A stretch of 63,029 nt of DNA from Shimia gijangensis. GTDB lineage: Bacteria > Pseudomonadota > Alphaproteobacteria > Rhodobacterales > Rhodobacteraceae. The notes under the pieces were generated by a model. That model saw only the letters and a list, made by a program, of their open reading frames with translations, was not told the DNA's origin and ran no database searches. Position numbers and translations under genes: made by a program. Position 1 is the first letter of the stretch; the number at the start of each line of letters is the position of its first letter. Positions 34,708 through 42,857 of the stretch are shown in pieces. The DNA lies in contig NZ_FQZQ01000023.1 in assembly GCF_900142085.1 (NCBI RefSeq), forward strand, positions 1-63,029. Reading direction: 5' to 3'.

Positions 34708-35525
34708 GGCAGTGTCAGAGGAAACTTGGTTGTGAAGGGCAGGGCGGCGATCTAGCTTCTGTTCATGACAAAGCGCTCTCCTTTTCGCTATTTCAAAACC
34801 AGTCCCGAAGTCATCCGTTTGGCGGTAATGCTTTACGTCCGATTTCCACTCTCGTTACGAAACGTTGAAGACCTGCTGCATGAACGCGGCATCGACGTGA
34901 GCCACGAAACTATTCGGTTTTGGTGGAACAGATTTGGCCCGTTGTTTGCATCCGAAATCAAGAAAAGGAGGATTCAGCAGCTTCGATCATACTCCAATTG
35001 GAGATGGCATTTGGACGAAGTATTTGTGAAAATAAATGGCGTTCAGCATTACCTTTGGCGTGCGGTTGATCACGAAGGCGAGGTGCTGGAAAGCTACGTC
35101 ACAAAACGCCGGGATCGCACCGCAGCCCTTAAATTCTTGAGAAAGGCGATGAAACGGTATGGAACGCCGGAAGTCATCGTGACCGACAAGTTGCGGTCTT
35201 ATGGCGCTGCGATGAAGGTCATCGGAAATGAAGTGAAACAAAAATCCGGGCGCTGGAAGAACAATCGCGCTGAGAATTCACATCTACCGTTTCGACGAAG
35301 GGAGCGCGCGATGCACCGCTTTCGACGCATACGAAGTTTGCAGAAATTTGTGTCTGTTCACGCTTCCGTATTCAACCACTTCAATCAGGACCGCAGCCTT
35401 TCACAAAGATGCCATTTCAAGCTGAACCGCACCGCCGCTCTTGCTGAGTGGCGCGGTCTTTGCGCGGCATAAAGGACAGCTTCACTGGCCTAGCAGAGAC
35501 TGGTTCGAATTTGTCTGACACCACC
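34708..35525 (+). mobile_element. IS6-family insertion sequence, copy B (818 bp)
   Basis: Left end GGCAGTGTCAGA, right end (reverse) GGTGGTGTCAGA, same orientation and length as copies A and C. It truncates the GMC gene on the left and abuts an unknown minus-strand fragment on the right. The flanking octamers CACAGAGG and GAACTTTC differ. Copies A and B bracket a 2.1-kb segment, giving a composite-transposon appearance. Confidence 0.88.
34765..35472 (+). CDS. IS6-family transposase (copy B)
   Basis: A 235-residue transposase with the same DDE landmarks as copy A (WHLDEVFVKING, VTDKLRSYGAAMKVIGN, NRAENSHLPF). It carries several amino acid differences from A, for example KKRRIQQLRSYSNW in place of RKRVSRMRCYSNW, so the copies are not a fresh duplication of each other. 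Start and stop contexts match copy A. Intact. Confidence 0.95.
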   Translation: MTKRSPFRYFKTSPEVIRLAVMLYVRFPLSLRNVEDLLHERGIDVSHETIRFWWNRFGPLFASEIKKRRIQQLRSYSNWRWHLDEVFVKINGVQHYLWRAVDHEGEVLESYVTKRRDRTAALKFLRKAMKRYGTPEVIVTDKLRSYGAAMKVIGNEVKQKSGRWKNNRAENSHLPFRRRERAMHRFRRIRSLQKFVSVHASVFNHFNQDRSLSQRCHFKLNRTAALAEWRGLCAA

Positions 35526-35822
35526 GAACTTTCTTCTCCCATTTTCCTGGAAGTCGAGAGATCAAACGTCCTTTTTCAAAGCCAAACTTTTCGATCATGT
35601 ATTTGAAGGTATTCCAGTCGGCACCTATGGCCGCGGGCTCTACTGTCGAAGCATCCCAGCGAACTCAGCGTCACCTGCAGCAATCTCGGCCAGACGGTTG
35701 AAGCCTTGTTCACCTACTTCTGCCATTGCTGAAGTGGTCGCGGAGTTGGTGATTGTGGTTTCTAGGTTGGCGCAAACATCACGTTGGTTTTGTGTGAGGT
35801 TAAGCGGGCCACACGCAAGCAT
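35526..35822 (-). pseudogene. unrecognised protein fragment, apparently frameshifted
   Basis: On the minus strand two open frames join end to end. The first (from 35822) contains NLTQNQRDVCANLETTITNS and AEVGEQGFNRLAEIAAGDAEFA, then stops at 35640. The neighbouring frame opens there and reads WDASTVEPAAIGADWNTF and KFGFEKGRLISRLPGKWEKK up to the edge of IS copy B. Both stretches look like real protein, which points to one gene broken by a single indel near 35650 and cut at both ends by mobile DNA. I cannot name the family. Confidence 0.45.
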
Positions 35823-35863
35823 TATTCATCAGAAGAGAAGGTACGCATCGTGCTGGATGGCGG
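35802..35863 (+). pseudogene. IS3-type transposase OrfA remnant
   Basis: About 20 codons reading KRATRKHYSSEEKVRIVLDG, the conserved N-terminal opening of IS3-family OrfA proteins. The homologous stretch then ends abruptly and the frame stops within 16 codons. It marks an old, nearly erased second type of insertion sequence. Confidence 0.6.
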
Positions 35864-35904
35864 CAGATTTGTTCCGCATAGGTTCACGCATTCTGTCGCA
35901 AACT

Positions 35905-35934
35905 GAGACTGGTTCGAATTAATCTGATAGCATC
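35905..35934 (+). repeat. solo IS6-family right terminus
   Basis: The 30 bp match the right ends of IS copies A and B at 26 positions (same GAGACTGGTTCGAATT start, then four changes), but no transposase precedes it. It is a relic of a further IS copy whose body was deleted. It borders the left side of the secretion cassette. Confidence 0.75.
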
Positions 35935-36336
35935 GTTCTGTCTGCTGTTGAGTGACAGTTACAGGTATCGACACCTTGGTTCTGACGTAAAATTGCCTTA
36001 AACTTGACATAATTCAATATCCGCTTTACCCATTATGATGTTATCACGATGAATTTTTCGACAAGAGATTAAGCAATCGGCATCTGATTATGTGTGGTTC
36101 GGGGTTCGTTCAAGGCACTGTTTCGCACCATTCGTCAGCAAATGAGCCGACAAGCAATCCGATAAATTGAGCGCAGGCGACAAGACTTCTAGCGATCAGC
36201 GTAGCTGGTAGTTTGTCTTTCGCGGACAACTAACCAAAAGCATTTTTACTCGGAGACGAGTGTGACGTTCGACGCCCTGTGTCTGGTCCCTTTTTCCAGA
36301 ACTTCGGGGCTTCTGCATCAAACATGGGGATGTATC
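35935..36336 (+). promoter_or_regulatory. 402-bp leader upstream of the secreted repeat protein; promoter not pinned down
   Basis: No gene is visible here. A consensus-like TTGACA is at 36004-36009 and TATGAT at 36034-36039, but they are 24 bp apart, too far for one sigma-70 promoter. Each may belong to a different weak promoter. GGGGA at 36326-36330 is the likely ribosome-binding site for ATG 36337. The long untranslated leader suggests post-transcriptional control. Confidence 0.3.
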
Positions 36337-39300
36337 ATGGCTAACGATTTTGAAGTAATTCTGAATGACGAAGATATTCTGGAGAATGATCTCAGCGTAT
36401 CTACGGATCTTGATGACTATGCGCCTGGATCGACAGCCAAGATTACTGCGACAGGGGTCGCCGTCGGAGGGACTATCACTTTCGAAGTCGACCATGTCAG
36501 CGGACCCGGTGAGGACGGCGTTTACGGAACGTCCGATGATGCCGTGGCGGATCTGGACGGCGCGGGCCACGACAGTTGGTCAGTCACTGACGGCGGCGCG
36601 GGTGATCTGGACGGCGAAGCGAACGGCACCATCGTAACCAATTGGTATGTGAACCCGGATGATAGTCTGGATGAGACATTTCTGTTGAGCGCAGACTCCG
36701 GAACTGAAACTGCATTCTGGAGTTTTACCGATAGTATCCCCGCTGGTTATGTACCTCCAACGGGAAGCGGTGTTCCCGCGACCACAGTCCTGGACCTCAC
36801 GGCACTCGATAGTCCCGACTTTCAGGATGCAAGCGGGACTGTTTGGACAAATGATATTTTTGGCGCCGGTACAGGCGTTATTTCCCCTTTCCTTCGAACT
36901 CAAGCGACCGGCAATGCGGATACGCAAGACGGGGTCAACACATCCGGTGACCTGAACAACGATGAAAAGGCGCAGGCAAACGGTTATACACGTGACCTGC
37001 TTCTGAGCGAAGTCGCCCGTTTTAACTCTGACAACAACGTCGTTTTGGAGAATGGTGACTACGAAGGAAGCTTTTACGAATTCCGTCTCGATATCAACGA
37101 GAACTCGAATTCAAACGGCGAACAATACATCTCTCTTGATGAGCTTATGATTTTTGTTTCGACAGAGGATAACCTCACAATCGAAAGCACGGAAGTTTAC
37201 GGCAAGACGGCTGGCGAGATCGAGGCACTTTTCTACGATTCAGACTTGGGAAGTAGCGTGTTGGATGGTGCCATTTCGTCCGACAAGATTGAATTGGTCT
37301 ATGACCTTGACGCTCTTTTGGATAGTTGGGTCGCGCTGAACTACGACCTGCAAGCTGGCAGCGGTGTGGGTGACATCGCGTTCTATATCCAGGAAAGCGA
37401 TTTTCTGGCCGCAATGGCCACACTGGTCGATGATGGGTATTCCGGGTCAACGCAGGCAACCTACGTTTATCTTGTCTCGTCAAACGGTGCACAAGGGGCA
37501 GGTACTGCACCACTGCTGACATCGGATGATAACTATGACCCAGCAGGTGGTAGCCAGGACGCCCAATGGGGCATCAGTGATGGTTTTGAAGAATGGTCAG
37601 TCCTGAAAGCGGTGCCCTTTGGTGGAATTCAGGGCTATAAATACGAAGATACCGACGGCGACGGCGTGCTGGATGATGGCGAAACCGGTATCGCCCAATG
37701 GCACATCTATCTCTATGCTGATGCGAACAACGACGGGCTGTTCACGGCTGCTGACGTGTTCAACCCCGACGGTACATTGATTGCGCCCGTGCGACAGACC
37801 CAGACATTGACGCTGGAGGCCGCAAACGGAGACGCGACGCTGGTTGGATCGTATTCCTTTGAAGGGGTGGCTGTCGGAAATTACTGGCTGGTCGAAGAGA
37901 GTTTTGACGGGTGGTTTAACAGCGATGAAACTTACACAACGGTTACAAATCCGTCTACTGCGGAAGAAGTAACATTTATCCACGCAGAGCTGATTAGCGT
38001 AAGCGCAGGTAGTACTTTCGGAGAAGGGGCGGAAGAAGACGCGAGTTTCCTGAACTACCAGACAGGGTCGATCTCCGGCACGAAGTACGAGGACAATGAC
38101 GGCAACACCGGTGGTGCGGATGCCGACACGCCGCTTGCGGGTGTGATGATCTATCTGTTCGAGCTGGTTGGCGGGTCCTATGTCAACACGGGCCTGACGG
38201 CTGAGACCGATATTAACGGGGACTACAGCTTCAACGATCTTGATCCCGGGACGTATAAGGTGTCCGAGACCGCCGATCTGGGGGATGACGAGACTGGCGC
38301 AGCAACCACGATCACGGTTGATGGTGCAACCTGGATCGCGGTCGGCGACGACACGGCGTCGGATGAGATCACGCTGACGTCTGGCGAGAGCGAAGAAGAC
38401 CACGACTTCTTCAACTACCAGACAGGGTCGATCTCCGGCACGAAGTACGAGGACAATGACGGCAACACCGGTGGTGCGGATGCCGACACGCCGCTTGCGG
38501 GTGTGATGATCTATCTGTTCGAGCTGGTTGGCGGGTCCTATGTCAACACGGGCCTGACGGCTGAGACCGATATTAACGGGGACTACAGCTTCAACGATCT
38601 TGATCCCGGGACGTATAAGGTGTCCGAGACCGCCGATCTGGGGGATGACGAGACTGGCGCAGCAACCACGATCACGGTTGATGGTGCAACCTGGATCGCG
38701 GTCGGCGACGACACGGCGTCGGATGAGATCACGCTGACGTCTGGCGAGAGCGAAGAAGACCACGACTTCTTCAACTACCAGACAGGGTCGATCTCCGGCA
38801 CGAAGTACGAGGACAATGACGGTCTGAGTGCGACGACTGATGATCGGGATGTTACACTTGAAGGGTGGACCATCACGCTGACGGGCGACACGGACGGCGA
38901 TGGCATCGATGATTTCCATGCGACAGATACGACGGATGAGTTCGGAAACTTCAGTTTCACGGATCTTGAGCCGGGCGACTACGTCATTACCGAAGAAGAC
39001 AGGGATGGTTGGTCAAATGTGACGCCATTGACCATCACGGCAGACGGCCTGACATCCGGGTTCGCGTTGACCGGGCAGGACTTTGCGAACTTCGAGCTCG
39101 CTTCAATAGAAGGTTTCAAGTTCTGGGACCTCGACCGCGATGGATTGTGGGAAGACGCTGATGGTGAGATGGGCGCGAATGGTTGGGAGATCCAGCTGCT
39201 TGATGAAAGCATGGCTGTGATCGACTCTTATGTCACAGGCAGCGAAGCGGGCAAGGAAGACGGTTATTGGTACTTTGATGATCTGGGCCCGGGCACCTAC

Positions 39301-40224
39301 TATCTTCAAGAGGTGCTGATTGGCGGCTTTGTCCAGACACTTCCGGATGACGGGGTATACAAAGTCGTCGTGGACGAGTCTGGCGCACTTTATGTCATGG
39401 ATACGGAGACGGGCGAAGATCTCTTGTTCGGCAACGACAAGATCGACGGACCCGGCGTTCGGACACCCGGTTTCTGGCAGGGTCAGCTAGGTCAAACCTT
39501 CTGGGATGGTGACAGCGAGAATGACGGGATCATTGATGGTACCGGCAATGACACCGAGAAGCAGGGCGACGAGTTTGCCGATGATGATGTGATTGTCCTG
39601 AACTACGGTGAAAATGACTACGATGCGCAAGCCCCGGGCACCGGTTCGGCTTATTGGGAACGTGTCGGGAGTGAAGACCCCGGTCGAGACGCGTTGTTTC
39701 TGCTCATTGGTGACTGGGACTTTGACGGCTCACTGGATGATACCGAGGAATGGTATGAAGATGGGCCAGGACCGGATAAAATGGGCATAAACCTCATCGA
39801 GGCACTGAACGCTTTGCGAGGCGGCGGTTTGGATGGTGAAAGGAGCCGTGGCAAGGACTGGGGCAAGACCGATCTGATTGAACGTGATCTTGTGGCGTCT
39901 TGGTTGAATGTCATGGCTGGCAATGACGCAAGTGAGACCGCAGCAGGTGGCGAGGATGCCGGCTATTGGATTGATCAGGCGATCGCCTATCTGAATGCGC
40001 CGGGATCGGGTGGCAAGAAAGCGTGGTCGGATGGCGTTCGCTTCGACTCGAACGGTGACGGGGAGATCGACGGTGATGATGCGCACACCGAAAGCGGCGC
40101 TGCCATTCATGACGCCTTGGACGGCTGGAATAACTCCGGCGAACTTGACGGTTTCTCCGTTGCGGTCGATGGCGACGATACCGGATTGGCACAGTTCCAA
40201 GCCTTCTACGAGGCCGTGGCATAA
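36337..40224 (+). CDS. large SdrD B/Cna-B-repeat protein, putative type I secreted surface protein
   Basis: A very acidic 1295-residue protein without an N-terminal signal peptide. Order: an N-terminal Ig-like module (20-125; YAPGSTAKITATG); a central domain (about 150-425); five SdrD-B/Cna-B-like beta-sandwich repeats starting near 429, 577, 697, 817 and 924, each with G-x-KYEDxDG and (F/Y)xDLxPGTY motifs; and a C-terminal module (1038-1295) opening with TPGFWQG and holding an EF-hand-like DSNGDGEIDGDD. Repeats two and three are identical at DNA level. Calcium-type DxDGDG loops abound, but no classical RTX nonapeptides. ATG 36337 is chosen because GGGGA precedes it. Next to a type I exporter and SapC, an S-layer or adhesin role is likely but inferred. 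Confidence 0.85.
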   Translation: MANDFEVILNDEDILENDLSVSTDLDDYAPGSTAKITATGVAVGGTITFEVDHVSGPGEDGVYGTSDDAVADLDGAGHDSWSVTDGGAGDLDGEANGTIVTNWYVNPDDSLDETFLLSADSGTETAFWSFTDSIPAGYVPPTGSGVPATTVLDLTALDSPDFQDASGTVWTNDIFGAGTGVISPFLRTQATGNADTQDGVNTSGDLNNDEKAQANGYTRDLLLSEVARFNSDNNVVLENGDYEGSFYEFRLDINENSNSNGEQYISLDELMIFVSTEDNLTIESTEVYGKTAGEIEALFYDSDLGSSVLDGAISSDKIELVYDLDALLDSWVALNYDLQAGSGVGDIAFYIQESDFLAAMATLVDDGYSGSTQATYVYLVSSNGAQGAGTAPLLTSDDNYDPAGGSQDAQWGISDGFEEWSVLKAVPFGGIQGYKYEDTDGDGVLDDGETGIAQWHIYLYADANNDGLFTAADVFNPDGTLIAPVRQTQTLTLEAANGDATLVGSYSFEGVAVGNYWLVEESFDGWFNSDETYTTVTNPSTAEEVTFIHAELISVSAGSTFGEGAEEDASFLNYQTGSISGTKYEDNDGNTGGADADTPLAGVMIYLFELVGGSYVNTGLTAETDINGDYSFNDLDPGTYKVSETADLGDDETGAATTITVDGATWIAVGDDTASDEITLTSGESEEDHDFFNYQTGSISGTKYEDNDGNTGGADADTPLAGVMIYLFELVGGSYVNTGLTAETDINGDYSFNDLDPGTYKVSETADLGDDETGAATTITVDGATWIAVGDDTASDEITLTSGESEEDHDFFNYQTGSISGTKYEDNDGLSATTDDRDVTLEGWTITLTGDTDGDGIDDFHATDTTDEFGNFSFTDLEPGDYVITEEDRDGWSNVTPLTITADGLTSGFALTGQDFANFELASIEGFKFWDLDRDGLWEDADGEMGANGWEIQLLDESMAVIDSYVTGSEAGKEDGYWYFDDLGPGTYYLQEVLIGGFVQTLPDDGVYKVVVDESGALYVMDTETGEDLLFGNDKIDGPGVRTPGFWQGQLGQTFWDGDSENDGIIDGTGNDTEKQGDEFADDDVIVLNYGENDYDAQAPGTGSAYWERVGSEDPGRDALFLLIGDWDFDGSLDDTEEWYEDGPGPDKMGINLIEALNALRGGGLDGERSRGKDWGKTDLIERDLVASWLNVMAGNDASETAAGGEDAGYWIDQAIAYLNAPGSGGKKAWSDGVRFDSNGDGEIDGDDAHTESGAAIHDALDGWNNSGELDGFSVAVDGDDTGLAQFQAFYEAVA
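38053..38822 (+). repeat. perfect 360-bp tandem duplication (2.1 copies)
   Basis: Bases 38053-38412 and 38413-38772 are identical, and a third partial copy continues to 38822. The unit is exactly 120 codons, one SdrD-B-like repeat, so the frame is kept. No synonymous difference was seen, which indicates recent duplication or ongoing gene conversion. Confidence 0.95.
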
Positions 40225-40251
40225 GCCCAACGTCCGCCTATAGACCTTTGG

Positions 40252-40283
40252 CGAAGCCCCAGATTGCAGGGGCTTCGTCTTTT
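40252..40283 (+). terminator. intercistronic rho-independent terminator
   Basis: CGAAGCCCC (40252-40260) pairs perfectly with GGGGCTTCG (40269-40277) around an 8-nt loop and is followed by TCTTTTG. It lies between the secreted protein gene and sapC. It could end the abundant cargo transcript while letting a fraction read through to the exporter genes. Confidence 0.82.
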
Positions 40284-40316
40284 GCTCAAAGCAGATAGGA
40301 AAAAGGATCAAAACTG

Positions 40317-41048
40317 ATGAGTATGCAGGAATTGTTTCAAAAAGCGGCTCCGCTTTCCAAAGAACAGCACAGCGGTTCATTTCTAGAGGCAGGAACGGGC
40401 TTTGATTTTGCCAGATCAATGTCGCATGTTCCCGTGCTCGTGACCGAATTTCCGGATCTTGTATCGGACTATATTGTGGCCTTTCTGCAGAGTAGCGACA
40501 AAGTGGTCGTCGTCGCTTTGCTTGGCCTCAAGGAAGATGAAAACCTTTATCTCAAACCGGACGGATCGTGGGCTGTCAAATATGTTCCTGCACTGCTGCG
40601 GCAGTACCCCTTTGCCGCGATGGTTGGCGAAGAGCGTCGGGTGCTGTGCATTGCCGAGGATTGCCCGGGCCTGAATACTTCAGGCAAAGGTACGGCCCTA
40701 TTCGGGGAGGACGGCGAGGTCAGCGAATTCGTTGTAAATGTGCGGAAACTTGTATCAAGCGTCGCCAGCGCCGGAGTACGAAGCGAGGCATTTTGCGCGC
40801 GCATGAAAGAGCTTGATCTGCTTAAACCCATCAAGGCGGTCCTGAAGGACGAAGCTGGCAAGGAACGGCGGATTTCGGGGCTTCAGGTGATCAACAAAGA
40901 GGCCCTAAATGGCCTGCCTGCCAAGACGATCAAAGAGCTTCAGGCGAATGGGATGCTGGAGGCGATATATGCGCATCTACTCAGCTTGCGAAACCTTCGT
41001 GATCTGGCCGCGCGTGTATCCGTTCAAGATAAAGAGAGGCTGAATTGA
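40317..41048 (+). CDS. SapC family protein
   Basis: A 243-residue soluble protein of the SapC family (named after a Campylobacter S-layer locus). Typical segments are ALLGLKEDENLYLKPDGSW, YVPALLRQYPFAAM, CIAEDCPGLNT and GLQVINKEALNGLPA. The family has no known enzymatic activity; its genes recur beside secreted surface proteins and type I exporters. It lies between the repeat protein and the ABC exporter, each separated by about 100 bp. AGGAAAAAGGATC precedes ATG 40317. A chaperone or targeting role for the cargo is a reasonable guess. Confidence 0.85.
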   Translation: MSMQELFQKAAPLSKEQHSGSFLEAGTGFDFARSMSHVPVLVTEFPDLVSDYIVAFLQSSDKVVVVALLGLKEDENLYLKPDGSWAVKYVPALLRQYPFAAMVGEERRVLCIAEDCPGLNTSGKGTALFGEDGEVSEFVVNVRKLVSSVASAGVRSEAFCARMKELDLLKPIKAVLKDEAGKERRISGLQVINKEALNGLPAKTIKELQANGMLEAIYAHLLSLRNLRDLAARVSVQDKERLN

Positions 41049-41151
41049 CACGGATGTGCTACACTCTTTCGCAGATGATGGACGTTGCGGCCTGAAGGGT
41101 CGGGGCGTTTTAGTGACGGTATCGTTTGATGATTAACTGAAAGGTACAAGC

Positions 41152-42852
41152 ATGGCGCAACCGACTTTGTTCACGCAGGTAATGCGATCCGGCCGCAAAC
41201 AGTTCGGCGGTCTGTTCTTCCTGAGTTTTCTGTCGAACATTCTGCTTTTGGCGTCGTCTATCTATATGTTGCAGGTTTTTGACCGTGTTCTGGCAAGCGG
41301 ATCCTACGATACGCTGATCTGGCTGTCGGTCTTGGCGGTTCTGGCAATTGTCGCCTATGGATTTCTCGAGTTTGCACGCCGCAAGGTGCTGACCCGCACG
41401 GGGGCCTGGATTGCATCAGAACTTTCGCCAGAGGTGATCCGCCGGACGATCGCGGCCCGCCTTTCGACTGGGCGCAGTCCTGCTGGCCTGGGCGATGTCC
41501 GCGATGTCCGTGGTTTCGTGGGCGGCGATGCAATTCTGGCGTTCTTTGATGCGCCATGGTCGCCTGTCTTCATTGCTATTATCTGGTTCATGCATCCTTT
41601 GTTGGGGATGATCGCGGTGGCTGGCGCGGTCACACTGTTCGCTATTGGTGTCCTGAATGATGTCATTACCCGCCGCTCGCAGGCGCAGTCGGCAATGCAA
41701 ATGCGGCAGGTTCACAATGATGCAGATGCTTTTGTTGCCAATGCCGAGGCTTTGGAAGGCATGGGGATGATCGGGTCTGTCGTCACGCGATGGCGCACGA
41801 ACCACGAGAACGCAGAACAAGAAGGCGCAAGTGCTGCAGAAGTCTCTGCAATCCTGTTTAATCTTTCGCGATCAATCCGGCTTGGTCTGCAAATAGCGAT
41901 CTTGGGCGCAGGTGCGGCGCTTGTGCTGCAGGCTGAACTTAGCGCGGGGGGCATGATTGCGGCCTCCATTATTCTTGCGCGTGCGCTGTCGCCAGTGGAA
42001 CGTGCGATCTCGGCTTGGAAAAGCTTCGGGTCTTACCGTTTGGCCAGAAGTCGCTTGGCGCGCCTTTTCAAGGAAACGGCCACGCCTAAGGAACGTATTT
42101 CATTAGCAAAGCCTGCAGGCAATCTGGCCGTCAAAGACGTGCGCTATTTCGCGCCAGAGACCCGCGCGCCGCTGGTCAAATCAGTTTCGTTTCAATTACG
42201 ACCGGGTGAATTGTGCGGCATGCTTGGTCCGTCTGGCAGTGGAAAGTCCAGTCTTTGCAGGCTTTTGGTCGGCGCATGGCGACCAAGCTTTGGCGAGATC
42301 CGTCTGGATGGAGCCGAATTGGCCGAGTGGGATAGCGAAGAGCGTGGGCGCTTTATTGGATATCTTCCCCAGCAAACAGAACTATTCAGCGGAACGGTTG
42401 CAGAAAACATCGCGCGCATGGGGGCGGTCAATGATGACGCGGTTCTGAATGCCGCGAAAAAGGCTGGGGCACATGAAATGATACTGGCTTTGCCCGAAGG
42501 GTATGAAACGCAGCTTGGTCAGTTTCGCGATCAGCTTTCAGGTGGTCAGAAACAACGTATCGGGCTTGCGCGCGCGCTTTATGGCGACCCGAGTTTTGTT
42601 GTGCTGGACGAGCCGAACTCCAATCTTGATGGCAATGGCGAAATCGCTTTGCAGCGTGCGCTCAGTGCCATGAAGGCGGTGGGGCAAACGGTGCTGATCG
42701 TTACTCATGTGCCTAACCTCTTGCGCCAGGTGGATAAGATCTTGGTCATTCATGACGGGACGCTGAAGTCGTTCGGCAACAGGGACGAGGTTATGCGTGA
42801 AATGATGCCCAAAGGCCGTGCAGCGCCCAAGCCTGCGCAAGCGGCGGAGTAG
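41152..42852 (+). CDS. type I secretion ABC transporter (permease-ATPase fusion)
   Basis: A 566-residue exporter of the PrtD/AprD type. The membrane domain (about 18-290) contains SSIYMLQVFDRVLASGSYDTL, the hallmark of type I secretion transporters. The ATPase (about 325-545) has Walker A GPSGSGKSS at 359-367, signature LSGGQKQR at 462-469, Walker B FVVLDEP, and a switch His in VTHVP. There is no C39 peptidase or C39-like domain at the N-terminus, so cargo should not be cleaved at a double-glycine leader. This fits a C-terminal secretion signal. The HlyD-type gene starts 5 bp downstream. The outer-membrane TolC partner is not in the window. Confidence 0.94.
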   Translation: MAQPTLFTQVMRSGRKQFGGLFFLSFLSNILLLASSIYMLQVFDRVLASGSYDTLIWLSVLAVLAIVAYGFLEFARRKVLTRTGAWIASELSPEVIRRTIAARLSTGRSPAGLGDVRDVRGFVGGDAILAFFDAPWSPVFIAIIWFMHPLLGMIAVAGAVTLFAIGVLNDVITRRSQAQSAMQMRQVHNDADAFVANAEALEGMGMIGSVVTRWRTNHENAEQEGASAAEVSAILFNLSRSIRLGLQIAILGAGAALVLQAELSAGGMIAASIILARALSPVERAISAWKSFGSYRLARSRLARLFKETATPKERISLAKPAGNLAVKDVRYFAPETRAPLVKSVSFQLRPGELCGMLGPSGSGKSSLCRLLVGAWRPSFGEIRLDGAELAEWDSEERGRFIGYLPQQTELFSGTVAENIARMGAVNDDAVLNAAKKAGAHEMILALPEGYETQLGQFRDQLSGGQKQRIGLARALYGDPSFVVLDEPNSNLDGNGEIALQRALSAMKAVGQTVLIVTHVPNLLRQVDKILVIHDGTLKSFGNRDEVMREMMPKGRAAPKPAQAAE

Positions 42853-42857
42853 GTATA

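Noticed and set aside
31813..35525. Classical composite transposon bounded by IS copies A and B
   Set aside because: Outer flanks (CGCTCGGC left of A, GAACTTTC right of B) do not match, so a single transposition event of the whole segment is not shown.
36004..36039. Strong sigma-70 promoter TTGACA ... TATGAT upstream of the surface protein
   Set aside because: The hexamers are 24 bp apart, well outside the 16-18 bp range, so I kept only a low-confidence regulatory note.
37597..38919. A 440-codon open frame on the minus strand inside the repeat region
   Set aside because: It is antisense to the perfect 360-bp duplication and repeats itself accordingly. The plus-strand frame has clear domains, start and context, so the minus frame is a shadow.
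41152..42852. Peptidase-containing bacteriocin exporter
   Set aside because: The N-terminus goes straight into the membrane domain without a C39 peptidase (no catalytic Cys/His motif), so double-glycine leader processing is not supported.
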